The notes under the pieces are model-generated. The model did no database searches and had not been told where the DNA came from. It saw nothing but the letters and a program-made list of their open reading frames with translations. Positions 6,209 to 8,614 of a stretch of 8,614 nt of DNA are shown piece by piece. The translations under genes were made by a program, and so were the position numbers. Each line of letters begins with the position of its first letter. Position 1 is the first letter of the stretch. The DNA is taken from assembly GCA_002451715.1 (NCBI GenBank), contig DKDD01000186.1, forward strand, positions 1-8,614, in the 5' to 3' direction. The DNA is from Ruminococcaceae bacterium UBA6857 (GTDB taxonomy: Bacteria > Bacillota > Clostridia > Oscillospirales > Acutalibacteraceae).

Positions 6209-8191
6209 ATGACCGAGTTTGAAACAAAAAAAGCGAGAGCCGAAGAGCTTCGCAAAATTATCGAATATCACAACAAAAAATATTATGAAAATGATGAGCC
6301 GGAAATTGAAGACTTTGAATATGACAGGCTTTTGCATGAACTTATTTCGATTGAAGAGGAGTTTCCGGAACTTTCCGTTCCCGATTCGCCGACAAAGCAC
6401 GTCGGCGGAAAAGCAAGTTCGCAGTTTTCTCCCGTTGTTCACGCCGTTCGAATGGAAAGTCTTCAGGACGCTTTTTCAAAGGAAGATGTTCTTGATTTCG
6501 ATTCAAGAGTGCGTGAAAACGCCGGAGACGCAAAGTATGTTGTTGAACCGAAAATCGACGGACTTTCGGTAAGTCTTGAATATGAGAACGGCGTTTTTGT
6601 CCGCGGCTCAACAAGGGGCGACGGACAGACAGGCGAAGATATTACGCATAACCTCAAAACAATTGCGTCAATTCCCATGCGGCTTAAAAACGCTCCTGCG
6701 TTTCTTGAAGTGCGCGGCGAAGTTTATATGCCAAAAGCGGTTTTTCTTGAACTTGTTAAAAAGCAGGAACTTGACGGCGAAAAGCCGTTCAAAAATCCGC
6801 GCAACGCCGCCGCGGGTTCGCTTCGCCAAAAGGACGCGAGAATCACAAGAAAAAGAAAACTTGATATTTTTGTTTTCAACGTTCAGCAGATTGAGGGAAA
6901 AACGCTTGAAAGCCACAAGGGCTCGCTTGAATATCTTCGCTCGCTCGGCTTTAACATCATTCCGTTTTATAAAGAGTGCGGCAATATAACCGAAGCGCTT
7001 GAAGAAATTGACCGCATAGGTTCCGTCCGCGGCGAATTGAGCTTTGACATCGACGGCGCGGTTATCAAGGTTGACGATTTTTCAAAACGCAAAGCACTCG
7101 GTTCAACGTCAAAGTTCCCGAAATGGGCAATTGCGTTCAAATATCCGCCGGAGGAAAAGGAGACTGTTTTGCTCGGAATCGACATAAACGTCGGACGTAC
7201 CGGTGTGCTCACTCCAACCGGAGTTTTTGAACCGACTCTTCTTGCCGGCTCAACGGTCAGCCGTGCAACGCTTCATAATCAGGATTTCATTGCGGAAAAA
7301 GATATCCGAATCGGCGATAAAGTCATCATCAGAAAAGCGGGAGACATCATTCCGGAAGTTGTGTGCGTTGTTGAACACGGCGAAAATTCAATGCCGTATA
7401 TCATGCCGACACAGTGTCCTTCCTGCGGTTCAAAAACCGTTCGCGAAGAAGACGAAGCCGCACTTCGTTGCCTCAATCCCGATTGTCCGAGCCAGCTTTT
7501 GCGCAACCTTATTCATTTCTGTTCGCGTGACGCAATGGATATCGAAGGGCTTGGCGATTCCGTTCTTTCGGTTCTTGTTGAGAAAAAAATGATAAAAACC
7601 GCCGCCGATATTTATAAGCTTGATTTTGAAGAAGTTGCTTCGATTGAGCGTTTGGGCAAAAAGAGCGCGAACAATCTCAAAGCCGCAATTGAAAAATCAA
7701 AGAAAAACGATTTGTCGCGCCTTGTTTTTGCGCTCGGTATTCACCATATCGGTCAAAAGGCGGCAAAACTTCTTGCCGCGCGTTTTGGTTCAATGGATAG
7801 CATCATTTCCGCAACCGCGCAGGAAATCGGAGAAATTGACGGCTTCGGCGAAATTATGGCGCAAAGCGTTGTTGATTTCTTTTCGCTTGAAAAAAGCCGC
7901 GAACTTGTTTCTCATCTCAAAGCCTGCGGCGTAAACATGGAAAGCAAACAAACCGTTGTTGACAAAAGATTCGAAGGAATGACCTTTGTTCTTACCGGAA
8001 CGCTTTCAACCTATACGAGAGCCGAGGCCGGAAAGATTATTGAAGATTTTTCGGGCAAAACCGCGTCCTCGGTTTCAAAAAAGACAACCTATGTTCTTGC
8101 CGGAGAAGACGCGGGAAGCAAGCTTCGAAAAGCGCAGGAGCTCGGAGTAACCGTAATTTCAGAAGAAGAGTTCGCCGAAATGATAAAGTAA
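6209..8191 (+). CDS. ligA: NAD+-dependent DNA ligase
   Basis: LigA seals nicks between Okazaki fragments and after repair, using NAD+ to adenylate itself. The 660-residue product has the full bacterial order. Domain Ia (1-65) has the NMN-contacting residues Y25, D35, Y38 and D39. The adenylation domain carries the active-site lysine in KIDG (K115). The OB fold covers about 305-395. A four-cysteine zinc finger has C403, C406, C421 and C426. Helix-hairpin-helix repeats cover about 443-575, and a C-terminal BRCT domain 586-660 (GMTFVLTGTLS). AAAAAGGAG (6193-6201) is seven bases before ATG 6209. The same frame opens at a GTG at 6161, but that start has no ribosome binding site and adds residues without family match. 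It lies 75 bases after ispF with no terminator between, so it is probably the last gene of the cluster, followed by the terminator at 8198. Confidence 0.97.
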   Translation: MTEFETKKARAEELRKIIEYHNKKYYENDEPEIEDFEYDRLLHELISIEEEFPELSVPDSPTKHVGGKASSQFSPVVHAVRMESLQDAFSKEDVLDFDSRVRENAGDAKYVVEPKIDGLSVSLEYENGVFVRGSTRGDGQTGEDITHNLKTIASIPMRLKNAPAFLEVRGEVYMPKAVFLELVKKQELDGEKPFKNPRNAAAGSLRQKDARITRKRKLDIFVFNVQQIEGKTLESHKGSLEYLRSLGFNIIPFYKECGNITEALEEIDRIGSVRGELSFDIDGAVIKVDDFSKRKALGSTSKFPKWAIAFKYPPEEKETVLLGIDINVGRTGVLTPTGVFEPTLLAGSTVSRATLHNQDFIAEKDIRIGDKVIIRKAGDIIPEVVCVVEHGENSMPYIMPTQCPSCGSKTVREEDEAALRCLNPDCPSQLLRNLIHFCSRDAMDIEGLGDSVLSVLVEKKMIKTAADIYKLDFEEVASIERLGKKSANNLKAAIEKSKKNDLSRLVFALGIHHIGQKAAKLLAARFGSMDSIISATAQEIGEIDGFGEIMAQSVVDFFSLEKSRELVSHLKACGVNMESKQTVVDKRFEGMTFVLTGTLSTYTRAEAGKIIEDFSGKTASSVSKKTTYVLAGEDAGSKLRKAQELGVTVISEEEFAEMIK

Positions 8192-8197
8192 TTTGTC

Positions 8198-8230
8198 GGG
8201 ACTGCCGCTTTTTTGCGGCGGTTCCTTTTT
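8198..8230 (+). terminator. Rho-independent terminator after ligA
   Basis: GGGACTGCCGC (8198-8208) pairs with GCGGCGGTTCC (8215-8225) in an 11-pair stem with two wobbles and a T-rich six-base loop, then TTTTT (8226-8230). It begins seven bases after the ligA stop and closes the cca-ligA direction of transcription. Confidence 0.88.
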
Positions 8231-8284
8231 CTGCGCCGAGACTATAAAAAGCGACAGAAAATATATAAAATCAGAGCTTAAAAA

Positions 8285-8319
8285 TGTGAAAATTACTATT
8301 CACAAATTGAAAAATTGTG
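8285..8319. promoter_or_regulatory. Overlapping inverted repeats at the phoH promoter, candidate operator
   Basis: TGTGAA (8285-8290) and TTCACA (8299-8304) form an inverted repeat with an eight-base gap. CACAA (8301-8305) and TTGTG (8315-8319) form a second one sharing the central arm. The shared arm contains the -35 box and the outer arm abuts the -10 box, so a bound regulator would block RNA polymerase. Each arm is only five or six bases, so chance is possible. Confidence 0.3.
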
Positions 8320-8326
8320 GTATAAT
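8299..8326 (+). promoter_or_regulatory. Extended -10 sigma-A-type promoter of the phoH unit
   Basis: The -35 box TTCACA (8299-8304, five of six) and -10 box TATAAT (8321-8326, six of six) are 16 bases apart, and TGG precedes the -10 box to give the extended TGn motif. Transcription would start near 8333, leaving a leader of about 65 bases with no riboswitch that I recognise. Confidence 0.7.
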
Positions 8327-8400
8327 ATATCCGTCGGAGTTCGGATAGGATAAATCTGTCTTGTTCCGATTTAAACTAAGACCCGGAGGTGCAAAAACGC

Positions 8401-8614
8401 TTGGAGCGCATTATTGCCATTGACAGACTTGAACATGCGGTGAGCCTTTTCGGTTCGTTCGATGAAAACATCAAACTTATTGAAAACGAATTTTCCGTCT
8501 CGGTTTTAAGCCGCGGAAGCGAACTTAAAATTCAGGGCGATGAAGAAAACTGCGCCCTTGCCGAACGCGCCGTGAACGGTCTTCTTTCTCTTGTTTCAAA
8601 AGGGGAGGCGCTGA
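8401..8614 (+). CDS. PhoH-family ATPase, N-terminal part (partial, runs off window end)
   Basis: Seventy-one codons are visible. The text LFGSFDENIKLIENEFSV at 17-34 and LKIQGDEENCALAERAV at 43-59 is typical of the N-terminal region that precedes the P-loop ATPase core of PhoH-like (YbeZ) proteins. That core would start beyond the window, so no Walker motif can be shown. PhoH-like proteins are cytoplasmic ATPases tied to RNA metabolism and are often encoded just before ybeY, which processes rRNA; that neighbour would lie outside. The start is an unusual TTG at 8401, chosen because GGAGGTG (8385-8391) sits nine bases upstream. The only other start, GTG 8389, overlaps that site and is unlikely. 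The gene has its own promoter and is separated from ligA by a terminator. Confidence 0.85.
   Translation, partial: MERIIAIDRLEHAVSLFGSFDENIKLIENEFSVSVLSRGSELKIQGDEENCALAERAVNGLLSLVSKGEAL

Noticed and set aside
8333..8400. Possible riboswitch or attenuator in the phoH leader, from TCGGA/TCCGA and GATAGG/TCTGTC pairings
   Set aside because: The stems are short, wobble-rich and mutually exclusive, with no terminator and no riboswitch core that I recognise.
1..8614. Mobile element, CRISPR array, toxin-antitoxin or defence system
   Set aside because: I found no direct-repeat arrays, transposase, integrase or small gene pairs; every large frame is accounted for by a housekeeping or envelope gene.

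Overview
The window looks like a core chromosomal segment of a Gram-positive, low-to-moderate-GC bacterium of the class Clostridia. An Oscillospirales/Ruminococcaceae-type gut commensal is my inference. The basis is an exported glucosaminidase-type wall enzyme with SH3b and fibronectin-like modules, a DivIVA-like coiled-coil protein, clear Shine-Dalgarno sites, classical TTGxxx/TATAAT promoters, and a DUF4093-type Toprim protein of the kind I associate with Clostridia. Coding density is high. I see no rRNA, tRNA, insertion sequence, phage gene or CRISPR array, and no gene-free stretch longer than about 210 bases.

Layout. Positions 1-1744 (minus strand, cut by the window start) encode a secreted modular glucosaminidase-like protein. 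Upstream of it on the same strand, 1819-2478 encodes a DivIVA-like coiled-coil protein, with a small hairpin between the two. A divergent intergenic region (2479-2634) carries a good promoter for the plus strand and a 12-base perfect palindrome. The plus-strand cluster then runs cca (tRNA CCA-adding enzyme with an HD domain), holA (DNA polymerase III delta), a Toprim/DUF4093 RNase M5-like protein, ispF (MEP isoprenoid pathway) and ligA (NAD+-dependent DNA ligase). It ends at a strong intrinsic terminator (8198-8230). A new transcription unit follows, with an extended -10 promoter and the first 71 codons of a PhoH-family ATPase cut by the window end.

How the genes relate. The minus-strand pair points to cell envelope growth and division. 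The plus-strand cluster is housekeeping: tRNA 3'-end maturation, clamp loading, possible RNA processing, isoprenoid precursor synthesis and Okazaki-fragment joining. holA, the Toprim gene and ispF overlap stop-to-start and are almost certainly co-transcribed. A consensus-like promoter that uses the cca stop codon as part of its -35 box probably drives them separately from cca. No wholly new system stands out. The most interesting item is the Toprim/DUF4093 protein. Its whole length resembles RNase M5, but its Toprim acidic motif differs from the canonical one and it is not beside ksgA, which suggests an RNase M5 paralogue with an unknown substrate.
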